64,000 bases of DNA from Cohnella sp. GbtcB17 (GTDB lineage Bacteria > Bacillota > Bacilli > Paenibacillales > Paenibacillaceae), in contig NZ_JAGXJW010000023.1 of NCBI RefSeq assembly GCF_019091135.1, positions 1 to 64,000 on the forward strand, in the 5' to 3' direction. Under the pieces are notes generated by a model. That model did not search any database and was not told the origin of the DNA. It worked only from the letters and a program-made list of their open reading frames with translations. Below are positions 42,158 to 51,658 of the stretch, piece after piece. The number at the start of each line of letters is the position of its first letter. Position 1 is the stretch's first letter. Made by a program: the position numbers and the translations under genes.

Positions 42158-44794
42158 ATGAATTGGCAAGCGATAGACGGAAGAACGGAATACATGATCA
42201 ACGCGCTCGGACTGGACGAGAAGGCGCCACGCTTTTTCTGGAAGCTGCAATCGGACGAACGAGGCGCAAAGCAATCGGCGTACCGCATTCTGGTCGCCTC
42301 ATCGCTGGAAGCGCTTGCTAGAGATGATGGGGACATGTGGGATAGCGGCGAGGTCGCTTCGGACCGGACGACACATGTCGTTTACGAGGGCAAGCCGCTC
42401 CAATCGGAAGGACGATACTATTGGAAGGTCCGATCCTGGAACCGCCACGCTGTCGCATCGGATTGGAGCGAAGCGTTTTTCTGGACGATGGGCCTTCTTC
42501 GTCGCGACGAATGGAAAGGATCCTGGATCGGCGCCAAGGCGCAGCCGAACGTAGCGCTTCAACCGTCGCCTTACGTACGCAAGCCATTCCGGACGAACGG
42601 CGCAATCAGCCGGGCGACGGTGTACGCGACTGCGCTCGGTCTGTACGAGCTGCATATCAACGGCCGCCGGATCGGCGATCTGTTCGCACCCGGTTTTACC
42701 GATTACGACAAGCGCGTGCAGACGCAAGCCTACGACGTAACGCCGTGGCTAAATGAAGGGGAGAACGTCGTCGGCGCCGTGCTCGGCGACGGCTGGTACG
42801 CCGGAACCGTCGGTTTTCTCGGCAACCATGTGTATGGAGAACGTCCATTTTTCCTCCTCCAACTCAATATCGAATACGCCGACGGCAGCCGCGAATCCGT
42901 CGAGACCGATGCCGGCTGGCGAACCGCCAGAGGACCGATCGTCTACTCCGACATGATCAAGGGGGAGACGTACGACGCCCGGCTGGAGCTGACGGGATGG
43001 GATCAGCCGGATTACGACGATTCGGGCTGGGAGCGGCCCGATGTTCGTGCGGGCTATAACGGCCTGCTGACCGCATCGGTCGAGCCCCCGATCCGCGTGA
43101 CGCAGGAGATGAAGCCGATCTCGATTCGCAAGACGGAGCAAGGCACTTATATATACGATATGGGGCAAAATATGGTCGGATGGACGGAGCTGCGGGTTCG
43201 CGGCGCACGAGGGACCAAAGTGACCTTGAGCCATGCCGAGATGCTAAATCCCGACGGCACGCTTTATTTGGACAATCTGCGGATCGCCGTTCAGCAGGAG
43301 CATTACATTTTGAAGGGCGAAGGCGAAGAACGGTACGAGCCGCACTTCACGTTTCACGGCTTCCGCTACGTCGAGTTGATCGGCTATCCGGGCGAGCCGG
43401 ATCTGGATACGATCGTCGGCAAAGTCGTTCATTCAGACACGCGCCCGACAGGAAGCCTGCGGACCTCCGATCCGATGGTCAACCAATTGATATCGAACAT
43501 CTCCTGGGGACAGCGGGGCAACTTTCTCTCGGTACCGACCGACTGCCCGCAGCGGGACGAACGGCTAGGGTGGACAGGCGACGCCCAGATTTTCGCGCGG
43601 ACGGCCTCCTATAACATGGACGTATCCCGGTTTTTCACGAAATTTATGTGGGACATGATCGATTGCCAGCAGCCGTCGGGCGCGTTTACCGACGTGGCGC
43701 CGGACGCGGGCTGGATCCGCCACAAGATGTGGAATACGAGGCTAAACTGGTTCGCGCCGGACAATGCCGGATGGGGCGATGCAGGCGTCGTTATTCCATG
43801 GACGCTGTATTTGATGTATGGGGATACGCGCATATTGGAAACGCATTACGACGCGATGGTGCGGTGGGTCGAGTACCTGCGGACGAACAGCAAAGGCCTG
43901 ATCCGTCCCGACTACGCGAACTACGGCGACTGGCTGTCGATCGAAGCGGATACGCCGAACGAGGTGCTGGCGACGGCCTACTTCGCGTACAGCGCCAAGC
44001 TGCTGAGCCGAATCGCCGGCGCGCTTGGCCGACGCGACGACGAAGAGACGTATGCGAATCTGCATCGGGCCATCGCGGATGCGTTCCGCCGGGCGTTCGT
44101 CGCAGAGGACGGTCGCATTCACGGCGAGACGCAGACGGTGTACGTGCTCGCCCTGCAGTTCGAACTGCTCACCGAACGGCTAAGGGAGCTGGCGATCGGC
44201 CATCTCGCTGACAATATCGCTGCCCGCGGCGGCCGGCTATCCACCGGCTTCCTCGGCGTCGGCTACCTGCTGCCCGCGCTGACGGACAACGGAAGGCTGG
44301 ATGTCGCGTACGGCCTGCTGACGCAGGAAGAGTTCCCGTCCTGGATGTACTCCATCAAGCACGGCGCGACGACGATCTGGGAACGCTGGGACGGCTGGAC
44401 CGAACACAACGGCTTCCAGACGCCGTCGATGAACTCCTTTAACCATTACTCGCTCGGCTCGGTGGGCGAGTGGATGTACCGCTACATGGGCGGCATCGAG
44501 GCCGATCCATCGGCCCCGGGCTTCCGCCGCGCAATCATTCGGCCCCGTCCGGGCGGCCGGATCACGTCGGTCGAAGCTTCCTACGATTCGCTATACGGCA
44601 CCTACGAATCGGCCTGGACGCTGGACGCGGACGGCGTCTTCAAGCTCCGCGTCACGGTGCCGGCGAACGCGACCGCCATCGTCCATGTTCCGGGCAGCGG
44701 CATCGTCGCGGACGGCCGGCCGGCCGAGGCAGGCGAGTCGAGCTTCGAGCTCGGAGCGGGCGCGTACGCGTTCGAGAGCCGGTTGGGAGAGTAA
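42158..44794 (+). CDS. GH78 alpha-L-rhamnosidase
   Basis: 878 residues with no signal peptide, so it acts inside on imported oligosaccharides. N-terminal beta domains contain YRILVASS, GRYYWKVRSWN and YATALGLYELHINGRRIGDL; the (alpha/alpha)6 catalytic domain has TDCPQRDERLGWTGDAQIFA (about 461-480, general acid region) and the catalytic base Glu in GATTIWERWDGWTE (about 740). Removes terminal alpha-L-rhamnose, as in rhamnogalacturonans or flavonoid glycosides. First gene after the promoter; GGAGGAAGG precedes the ATG. Confidence 0.95.
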   Translation: MNWQAIDGRTEYMINALGLDEKAPRFFWKLQSDERGAKQSAYRILVASSLEALARDDGDMWDSGEVASDRTTHVVYEGKPLQSEGRYYWKVRSWNRHAVASDWSEAFFWTMGLLRRDEWKGSWIGAKAQPNVALQPSPYVRKPFRTNGAISRATVYATALGLYELHINGRRIGDLFAPGFTDYDKRVQTQAYDVTPWLNEGENVVGAVLGDGWYAGTVGFLGNHVYGERPFFLLQLNIEYADGSRESVETDAGWRTARGPIVYSDMIKGETYDARLELTGWDQPDYDDSGWERPDVRAGYNGLLTASVEPPIRVTQEMKPISIRKTEQGTYIYDMGQNMVGWTELRVRGARGTKVTLSHAEMLNPDGTLYLDNLRIAVQQEHYILKGEGEERYEPHFTFHGFRYVELIGYPGEPDLDTIVGKVVHSDTRPTGSLRTSDPMVNQLISNISWGQRGNFLSVPTDCPQRDERLGWTGDAQIFARTASYNMDVSRFFTKFMWDMIDCQQPSGAFTDVAPDAGWIRHKMWNTRLNWFAPDNAGWGDAGVVIPWTLYLMYGDTRILETHYDAMVRWVEYLRTNSKGLIRPDYANYGDWLSIEADTPNEVLATAYFAYSAKLLSRIAGALGRRDDEETYANLHRAIADAFRRAFVAEDGRIHGETQTVYVLALQFELLTERLRELAIGHLADNIAARGGRLSTGFLGVGYLLPALTDNGRLDVAYGLLTQEEFPSWMYSIKHGATTIWERWDGWTEHNGFQTPSMNSFNHYSLGSVGEWMYRYMGGIEADPSAPGFRRAIIRPRPGGRITSVEASYDSLYGTYESAWTLDADGVFKLRVTVPANATAIVHVPGSGIVADGRPAEAGESSFELGAGAYAFESRLGE

Positions 44795-44904
44795 GGCGAT
44801 GCCAGCCGTTCCCTGTCTTCGAACCTCTTGAAGGCGGGTCGAAGGGAATGGTATAAAGAGAAGACATTCAAGAGCAGTCGAGTTCGAGAGAGGGAGAAGA
44901 TTTT

Positions 44905-46764
44905 ATGGGAACGAACGCCGGTCGATGGATCATCGGGAGGGTTCGGGCCTGGTTCTCCCAGATCCGAACGACGCTGCTCTTTAGCTATTTTATCGTCATC
45001 CTGCTGTGCATCGCGCTCGTCGGCACGGCTTCCTTTTATATTTCCTATCAGACAATGGCCGCTCGGATCGAATCCGCGGGCTCTCAGATCGTCGGACAGA
45101 TCGAGAACAACATCGATAACGACTTCCACAGCAAACGCAATCTGCTGCTTGCCCCCTATTACGACCAGCAGTATATCGACGGCATCAACGCTTACGCCGA
45201 GATGAGCGAGCAGCAGAAGTTTCTGTTTCGCCAAAATCTCGTGAACCTATATTTGAAGAGCTTCAACGCCACGCCGATCCGCGGCTTCAGCCGTTTTCAG
45301 ATCTATTACAGCAACGGCGAGCTGCTGGGCGCTTCCGACGACTTCAAGCCTCCCGCCGAAGCGAAAATCCGCAATGCCGACTGGTTCCTGCGCACGATCG
45401 CGGCCGACGGCGGCGTGTACTTCATGGGACGCGGCGAAGGCGACGGCAGCATCGACGCGGACAACACCTCGTATGCGTCGTCTATTCTGATCCGGGACTT
45501 TTCCAATCCCGAGCGATTCATCGTCGTTCGCGTCGAATACAACGACGAGCTGTTCCGCACGATCGGACAGAGCGACGATCTGTCGGCCGGCAGCCGAATC
45601 GTCGTCTTCGATCAGAACGACAAGACCGTATATGCCTCCGGCACCTTGCCGGGCCCTGCGCCGGCAACCGAACTCGTCGCGCGGGCGACCGGTTCGAAGG
45701 GCAAGTTCTGGTTCAACAGCGATAGGGGAGACATGCTCGCCTCCTATACCCGATCGAATTATACGAACTGGAAGATTGTGCTCGTCATGCCGCGAAGCGA
45801 AATTTTCGGTCCGCTCGACCGCATCAAGACGACCGTGCTTTATACGGCACTGGTCGCATTCGCATTTACCTTCCTGTTGTCCGTCCTGTTCGGAAGAGTC
45901 ATCACGAAGCCGATTCTCAATTTGTACAAGACAGTTAACAGGCTGAAGCGAGGAGACTTCTCCGAGCGCGTGGCGGTCGGACCGAACAACGAGATCGGTC
46001 GGATCGCCGCGAACTTCAACGCCATGCAGGACGAGCTGCAGACGCTGATCGAGACGAAGTACGTCAACCAGATCAAGCTTCAGGAGGTAGAGCTCAAGAT
46101 GCTCTACTCGCAGATTAATCCCCATTTTCTGTACAATACGCTCGACAGCATTCGCGCCATGGCGGACTACTACAAGGTCGGCGAGATCGGCGAGGTCGCG
46201 CAGGCACTCGCGGACATGTTCCGCTACAACACGAGGAACCGCGATGAGATCGTGACGCTCCAGGAGGAGCTCGAGCAGATCGACGCCTATATGAAAATAC
46301 AAGGCATCCGCTTCGACGATAAAATCGTCTACGAGCAGGATATCGAAGCGTCGCTTTACGGTTTTCCCGTGCTCAAAATGACGCTGCAGCCGCTCGTCGA
46401 GAACGCCGTCTTCCACGGTATCGAGCGCAAGCGCGGGAAGGGAACGATCCGGATCTCCGCCCGCAGGGAGCCGGACGGCGTCCACCTCGCCGTCACGGAC
46501 GACGGCGTCGGCATCTCCGAGACGCGTCTCGGCGAGCTCCGGGCGAAGCTGAACTGGCAGCTGCACCGCGAGGAGTGGCCCGATTCGGCTGCCGAAGGCG
46601 GCATCGGCGTGCGCAACGTCTATACGCGGTACGCGATCCGCTTCGGAGAGCGCATGTCATTTCGGATCGACAGCCGAAAGGGCGTAGGCACCCGCATCAC
46701 GCTTGTGCTCCCGATCGACAACGATTTTGCGCTTCCGCAGATAAGGTCGGAATATTCAACATAA
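44905..46764 (+). CDS. YesM-type sensor histidine kinase of the sugar locus
   Basis: 619 residues. Membrane span at about 20-42, extracellular sensor (about 43-300), second span at about 305-330, HAMP (about 330-385), His_kinase with YSQINPHFLYNTLDSIRAMA (His about 406) and HATPase (QPLVENAVFHGIERKRGKG, DDGVGISETR). Its cognate YesN regulator is encoded 3.3 kb downstream, beyond the importer genes, an unusual separation. It probably detects the substrate bound to the neighbouring binding protein. Confidence 0.95.
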   Translation: MGTNAGRWIIGRVRAWFSQIRTTLLFSYFIVILLCIALVGTASFYISYQTMAARIESAGSQIVGQIENNIDNDFHSKRNLLLAPYYDQQYIDGINAYAEMSEQQKFLFRQNLVNLYLKSFNATPIRGFSRFQIYYSNGELLGASDDFKPPAEAKIRNADWFLRTIAADGGVYFMGRGEGDGSIDADNTSYASSILIRDFSNPERFIVVRVEYNDELFRTIGQSDDLSAGSRIVVFDQNDKTVYASGTLPGPAPATELVARATGSKGKFWFNSDRGDMLASYTRSNYTNWKIVLVMPRSEIFGPLDRIKTTVLYTALVAFAFTFLLSVLFGRVITKPILNLYKTVNRLKRGDFSERVAVGPNNEIGRIAANFNAMQDELQTLIETKYVNQIKLQEVELKMLYSQINPHFLYNTLDSIRAMADYYKVGEIGEVAQALADMFRYNTRNRDEIVTLQEELEQIDAYMKIQGIRFDDKIVYEQDIEASLYGFPVLKMTLQPLVENAVFHGIERKRGKGTIRISARREPDGVHLAVTDDGVGISETRLGELRAKLNWQLHREEWPDSAAEGGIGVRNVYTRYAIRFGERMSFRIDSRKGVGTRITLVLPIDNDFALPQIRSEYST

Positions 46765-46789
46765 ACGGTCGATTTCGTGAATGGGAGCC

Positions 46790-46804
46790 GGGAAAGCGCT
46801 TCCC
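46790..46804. promoter_or_regulatory. Candidate catabolite (cre-like) site
   Basis: GGGAAAGCGCTTCCC carries the AAAGCGCTT core of CcpA cre sites and lies about 45 bases before the binding-protein gene. It departs from the consensus at the ends (TG/CA replaced by GG/CC), so it is tentative. Confidence 0.45.
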
Positions 46805-46848
46805 TATAATCAAGTTGTAAGCGATTACGAAATGAAGGGGTTGCTCGA

Positions 46849-48195
46849 ATGAGAAAATCGAGAGCATTGGCATCGGTCATGGTCCTGGCAGTAAGCGCGG
46901 CGGCGCTGGCCGCTTGCGGCGGCGGCAGCGGCAACAATCATGCAGGCGGCGCATCGTCCCCGGCAGCAAGCGGCACGTCCGGCGCCAAGCCGGCCAAAGA
47001 CCCGGTCACGCTGACTTTTGTGATCTCCAATACGGAAGACACGACGGCGTTCACGAAGATCTTCGATGCCTACCAGCAGAAGACGGGCAACAAGGTCGAG
47101 CTGCAGGCACTTCCGGGCGGCGACTACGACAATCTGATCAAGACGCGGTTTTCCACGCAAGACTTCCCGGATCTGTTCCTCATGCAGCCGGGGACGAAGC
47201 AGTACGTGAAGCTGCGCGCGGACGAGACGCTGCACGAATGGTCGAACGAGGCCGGCGTGTGGGACAACGTCATCGACTCCATCAAGCAGGCGCAGGTACA
47301 GGACGACAAGATTTACGGCGTGCCTTACGGATCGACGGGCATGATGGGCGTGTTCTACAACAAGGATGTTTTCGCTAAGGCCGGCGTCACCCCGCCGAAG
47401 AACTACGCGGACCTCGTCGAGATCGCGAAGAAGATCAAGGCAGCCGGCGTGACGCCGTTCTACGAGGGCGTCAAGGATGCATGGCCGCCTCAAATCTTCT
47501 ATTTCACGGGCTGGGTGACGCAGGTCGATCCGGCGATCGGCGGCGAAGGCGTGGCGAAGCTTAATTCGAACGAATTGAAACTGTCCGACATCGCGGAGCT
47601 GAAGGATCTGTTCGCGAAGCAGAAAGAATTGAAGGCGCTCGGCCTGTACCAAGACAACGTCATGTCGGGCACGTACGACGAGCTGCAAAACGAGTTCGGC
47701 GAAGGCAAGGTCGGGATGACGTTCATGCTGGACGGCGTCATCGCCCAGCTCGAGAAGAAGTTCGGCAAGGACTTTGTCGCGAAGAGCGTCGGCTTCTTCC
47801 CGTTCCCTTCCGCGACCGACACGGGCACGGCGATGATCACGCCGCCGAACCAGCTGATGGTGCCGGACAAGGCGAAGCACGCGGCGGAGGCGATCGAGCT
47901 CGTGAAGTTCATGCTCCAGCCGGAAAACGTCGACCTGTTCTACGCGAACAAGCCGGGAATCCCGATTTTCAAGGGAGCCACCAGCGAGCTTTATCCGGTA
48001 CAGGAGGACGTCAAGAAATACATCGACGAAGGCAAGTCCAAGGTCAACATCCAGAACCGCCTGACGCCGTCCTTCGTGGACTTCTCCAAGACGCTGCAAA
48101 ACTTCTTCCTCGACGGCAACATCGACAAGGCGATCAAGGAATTCAGCGACAACTACCAGAAAGACGGCAAAGCGAAGGTGCTCCCGGGCTTCTAA
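46849..48195 (+). CDS. Family-1 extracellular sugar-binding lipoprotein
   Basis: 448 residues. Lipobox in AVSAAALAACGGGSG, linker rich in Gly/Ser/Ala, then SBP_bac_1 signatures: LTFVISNTEDTTAFTKIFDA, KVELQALPGGDYDNLIKTRF, YGVPYGSTGMMGVFYNKDVF, EGKVGMTFMLDGVIAQLEKK. Binds the oligosaccharide taken up by the adjacent permeases. It is preceded by a cre-like palindrome and followed by G/C-rich hairpins that may raise its expression over the permeases. Confidence 0.94.
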   Translation: MRKSRALASVMVLAVSAAALAACGGGSGNNHAGGASSPAASGTSGAKPAKDPVTLTFVISNTEDTTAFTKIFDAYQQKTGNKVELQALPGGDYDNLIKTRFSTQDFPDLFLMQPGTKQYVKLRADETLHEWSNEAGVWDNVIDSIKQAQVQDDKIYGVPYGSTGMMGVFYNKDVFAKAGVTPPKNYADLVEIAKKIKAAGVTPFYEGVKDAWPPQIFYFTGWVTQVDPAIGGEGVAKLNSNELKLSDIAELKDLFAKQKELKALGLYQDNVMSGTYDELQNEFGEGKVGMTFMLDGVIAQLEKKFGKDFVAKSVGFFPFPSATDTGTAMITPPNQLMVPDKAKHAAEAIELVKFMLQPENVDLFYANKPGIPIFKGATSELYPVQEDVKKYIDEGKSKVNIQNRLTPSFVDFSKTLQNFFLDGNIDKAIKEFSDNYQKDGKAKVLPGF

Positions 48196-48223
48196 GTTTC
48201 AAGTCGTCGTAGCGGCAATAACG

Positions 48224-48300
48224 GCGCGCGGGGGACGGACGTCCCCCCGCCTCCGGCTGAACAAGCCGGGGACGACCGCCCCGGGCGGCCGCCGGGAGCC
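48224..48300 (+). promoter_or_regulatory. GC-rich hairpins between binding-protein and permease genes
   Basis: CGGGGGAC (48229-48236) can pair with GTCCCCCCG (48241-48249, one bulge), and GCCGGGG near 48268 with CCCCGGGC near 48279. No T-run. Such structures behind binding-protein genes often protect the upstream mRNA or cause partial termination, giving more binding protein than permease. Confidence 0.5.
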
Positions 48301-48314
48301 AAGGAGGAGACCTT

Positions 48315-49184
48315 ATGGAGAGACGAAAATACCCGCTTTATTTTTCCTTCCCCGCTTTGTCCGTATTTCTGCTGTTCTTCATCGCGCCGACCTTGATCGG
48401 CGTCTACTACAGCTTCACCGACTGGAACGTCAACGCCGACTCGATTTCGTTTATCGGATTCGACAATTACAAGGCGCTGTTCGGGGAACCGAGACTCGGG
48501 AAAGCCTTGTCCAATACACTCATCTTCGCGGCCGCGGTCACGCTGCTCCAGAATGCGGTCGGCCTCGGGCTCGCGCTGCTCATGAACGAAGCGATCCGCA
48601 TGCGCAACCTGTTCCGCACGATTTTTTTCATGCCGTACGTCATCGCGCCGATCGTCATCGGCTACGTGTTCCGCGCGATCTACCATCCGGAGCACGGCAT
48701 CGTGAACGAGGCGCTCGGCTGGATCGGGCTTGGCTCGCTGGGCCAGGATTGGCTGAACGATCCGAAGTGGGCGCTTTTCTCCATCATCGCCACGGACATC
48801 TGGCGCGTAGCCGGGTTCGCGATGGTCGTTTACCTGGCGGGCCTGCAGTTCATTCCGAAGGATCTGACCGAAAGCGCTTCGATCGACGGAGCCAGCTACT
48901 GGCGCAGGTTCCGGCACATTGTTTTCCCGCTGCTGGCCGCCTCGTTCACGGTTAACGTCCTCTTGTCCGTCATCGGCTCGATGAAGGTGTTCGAGATGGT
49001 CATGGTGCTTACCGACGGCGGGCCCGGGTATACGACCGAAGTGTTCTACACCTACATCCGCAGCACGTTCAGCATGGGGCAAATGGGGTATTCGACGGCG
49101 ATCAACCTGGTGCTGTTCGTCCTCGTGACGGTCGTCGGCGTACCGGTGCTGATGGCCCTGAAGAAGCGGGAGGTGGAGATGTAA
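48315..49184 (+). CDS. CUT1 sugar ABC transporter permease (MalF-like)
   Basis: 289 residues, six spans. EAA loop LTESASIDGASYWRRFRHIV. Opening PLYFSFPALSVFLLFFIAPT is typical. GGAGGAG lies eight bases before ATG 48315. Its TAA overlaps the start of the next permease gene. No ATPase is encoded beside it. Confidence 0.94.
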   Translation: MERRKYPLYFSFPALSVFLLFFIAPTLIGVYYSFTDWNVNADSISFIGFDNYKALFGEPRLGKALSNTLIFAAAVTLLQNAVGLGLALLMNEAIRMRNLFRTIFFMPYVIAPIVIGYVFRAIYHPEHGIVNEALGWIGLGSLGQDWLNDPKWALFSIIATDIWRVAGFAMVVYLAGLQFIPKDLTESASIDGASYWRRFRHIVFPLLAASFTVNVLLSVIGSMKVFEMVMVLTDGGPGYTTEVFYTYIRSTFSMGQMGYSTAINLVLFVLVTVVGVPVLMALKKREVEM

Positions 49185-50002
49185 TGGAGCATCCGGGCCG
49201 CAAAACGTTCGTCAGCGCCATTGTCTTCCTCGGCGCGCTGGTCATTCTGGTGCCGTTCTACATGATCCTCGTCAATTCCTTTAAGGGGATACGGGAATCC
49301 GCCCTGTTCGGGATGGGGCTTCCGTCGAGTTGGAACTTCGATAACTACAAGGAAGTTTTCGACAAAGGCAACATTCTGAGAGGCTTCAAAAACAGCTTCC
49401 TCATCTCGGGTCTCGTCGTCGTCTGCGTGACGCTGTTCGCTTCGATGGCGGCATTCGTCATTCAGCGCCGGGACGACCGGTTCATGAGATCGACGTATCT
49501 CCTCTTCATCCTGGGGCTGATCGTCCCCGTATCGATCGTGCCGACGATTCGGCTGATGGGCGAGCTGCACATCCGAGGCACCTATTTCAGCCTCATTATG
49601 TATTACACGGCCGTTCTGCTGCCGTTCGCGGTGTTTCTGCTCGTCGGCTTCATGAAGCAGATTCCGCGGGAGCTCGATGAAGCAGCGCTGCTAGAGGGCT
49701 GCGGATATTTCCGCTTGTACTGGCGAATTATCCTTCCGCTGCTCGTCACCGTGCTCATCACCGTTACGATTGTCGTCATGGTCTCGGTATGGAACGATTT
49801 CTTCGGTCCGTTCTATCTCATGACGGACAGCACCAAATGGACGATCGTCCTGCAGATCTTTAACTTCGTCTCGCTGTACAACACGAATTGGGGCATCGTA
49901 TTTGCCTTCATGGTCATCGTCATCGCCCCGATTCTGCTCGTGTACTTGCTGCTTCAGCGCTACATCATCGACGGTTTGACGGCGGGCTCGGTCAAGGGCT
50001 GA
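49184..50002 (+). CDS. CUT1 sugar ABC transporter permease (MalG-like)
   Basis: 272 residues, six spans. EAA loop PRELDEAALLEGCGYFRLYW (about 165-184) and RYIIDGLTAGSVKG at the C-terminus, the standard CUT1 ending. ATG 49184 overlaps the stop of the first permease. Confidence 0.94.
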   Translation: MEHPGRKTFVSAIVFLGALVILVPFYMILVNSFKGIRESALFGMGLPSSWNFDNYKEVFDKGNILRGFKNSFLISGLVVVCVTLFASMAAFVIQRRDDRFMRSTYLLFILGLIVPVSIVPTIRLMGELHIRGTYFSLIMYYTAVLLPFAVFLLVGFMKQIPRELDEAALLEGCGYFRLYWRIILPLLVTVLITVTIVVMVSVWNDFFGPFYLMTDSTKWTIVLQIFNFVSLYNTNWGIVFAFMVIVIAPILLVYLLLQRYIIDGLTAGSVKG

Positions 50003-50037
50003 GGGGACATTTTTCGACGAAAGGGGGGCTTGACGAC

Positions 50038-51642
50038 ATGCGCAAAGTTCTCGTGGTCGACGACGAGAAGTGGATACGGCGCGGACTCATTCAGCTTATT
50101 CCATGGGAACGCTTCGGCCTTACGCTGGCGGGCGAAGCGGCGGACGGGCAGGACGCCTACGAGCTTGCGCTCGAAGAGAAGCCCGCCCTGATGTTCCTCG
50201 ACATGCGGATGCCGGGGCTCGACGGCAAGCAGCTGCTCGGGAAGCTGCACGCCGAGCTGCCGGAGCTGCTGACGATCGTCGTCAGCGGCTACTCCGACTT
50301 CGAATATACGCAGGAGGCGATCCGCCACCGGGCGTTCGATTATTTGCTTAAGCCGGTGAAGAAGGAAGAACTTGCTTCCGTGCTGGAGAAGGCGCTTGCC
50401 GAGATCGGGCGGCGGGAAGCGCAGCGGGCGGCCGAGACCGCGACCGGCGACGACAAGGCAGGCGGATGGCTGCGCGAAGCGCTGACGCGGCGCGCGGGCG
50501 GCGATATGGCGGAAGGACAGCCGGCGATGCCGCCGCATGGATGGGCGGAAGGAGAATGCGTCGTCTTTGTCGCCCAGGCGGATGCTTATAGCGAGGAGCG
50601 ACCGGACGCGGCGAAAGTTGCCGAAGAGGCGCGCGGGCGGCTCGAGCAGGCGCGTGCCTTCCATCTGGGCGGCGATTGGACGTTCGCGCTGACGCCTGGC
50701 GCGGACGGACGTTCCGAGATCGTCGGCGCGATCGGCGCGCGGCGATCGTTCGGCGGCGAACTGGGCCGCGTGCTGGCGGAGATTCGGAGCTTCCTGAGCG
50801 AAGCCGCCGGCACGACGTTCAGCCTCGGCGCTGGCATGTCGCCGGGCCTGCGTCCCCGGCAGCTGCAGGATGCTTGCCAAGCGGCGCGGGAGGCGCTCGG
50901 CGGACGGAAGCTCGGCGACTCTGGGGCGGTGCGGCTTGCGGGAGAGAACGGGGCGGACGCCTCGGCGGTGCTTTCTTATCCGCATGAGGCGGAAAAAGCC
51001 TTTCTTCTCGCGCTTCAGATGGGAGGCGGGGAATCGGCAAGCGAGCTTTTCAGACAGGTGTTCGATCGCATCGCGACGACCGAGGCGACGGTCGACGGAA
51101 TGCAGCGCAACGCCGTGCTCCTCGTCCACTCCATCGAGAAGCAGCTGCAGTTTTCCGGCTCCAGCCTCGAGCGCGTCAGCGGATGCACGCCGCAGGCTTA
51201 CTCCGAGATGCTCCGCCAGCGCAACGACCCCATCTCCGCCAGCAAGCTGTTCGAGCGGGAGATTATCCCGGCCATTCTATCGAGCGGCAGCCAGGCGGGG
51301 AGCAAGCAGGGCGAACGTCTCGTCAGGGAGATTCAGAAGCTCGTCGAAGCCCACTTCGATCAGCCGCTCTCGCTTCATCAGATCGCCGAGACGCGTTTCG
51401 TCAACCCGGATTACTTGAGCCGCTTGTTCAAGAAGACGGTCGGCCATACGTTCGTCGATTACTTGACGGATTACCGGATTCACAAATCGATCGAGCTCAT
51501 GAAGATTCCCGCTTACAAAAACTACGAAATCGCCAAGATGGTCGGCTACGAGGACTACCGATACTTTAGCCAGATTTTCAAAAAGAAAACGGGCAAAACG
51601 ATCGGCGAGTACCGGGGCCAAGCCGAATGTGCGAACAGATAA
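50038..51642 (+). CDS. YesN-type AraC-family response regulator of the sugar locus
   Basis: 534 residues. Receiver with Asp55 (LMFLDMRMPGLDG), Lys in YLLKPVKKEE, long middle domain, and C-terminal AraC HTH (SLHQIAETRFVNPDYLSRLF, MVGYEDYRYFSQIFKKKTGK). Partner of the kinase at 44905-46764 although the importer genes lie between them. AAGGGGGG precedes ATG 50038, 35 bases after the permease. Confidence 0.95.
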   Translation: MRKVLVVDDEKWIRRGLIQLIPWERFGLTLAGEAADGQDAYELALEEKPALMFLDMRMPGLDGKQLLGKLHAELPELLTIVVSGYSDFEYTQEAIRHRAFDYLLKPVKKEELASVLEKALAEIGRREAQRAAETATGDDKAGGWLREALTRRAGGDMAEGQPAMPPHGWAEGECVVFVAQADAYSEERPDAAKVAEEARGRLEQARAFHLGGDWTFALTPGADGRSEIVGAIGARRSFGGELGRVLAEIRSFLSEAAGTTFSLGAGMSPGLRPRQLQDACQAAREALGGRKLGDSGAVRLAGENGADASAVLSYPHEAEKAFLLALQMGGGESASELFRQVFDRIATTEATVDGMQRNAVLLVHSIEKQLQFSGSSLERVSGCTPQAYSEMLRQRNDPISASKLFEREIIPAILSSGSQAGSKQGERLVREIQKLVEAHFDQPLSLHQIAETRFVNPDYLSRLFKKTVGHTFVDYLTDYRIHKSIELMKIPAYKNYEIAKMVGYEDYRYFSQIFKKKTGKTIGEYRGQAECANR

Positions 51643-51658
51643 AAGGAGCGAACCTGCG

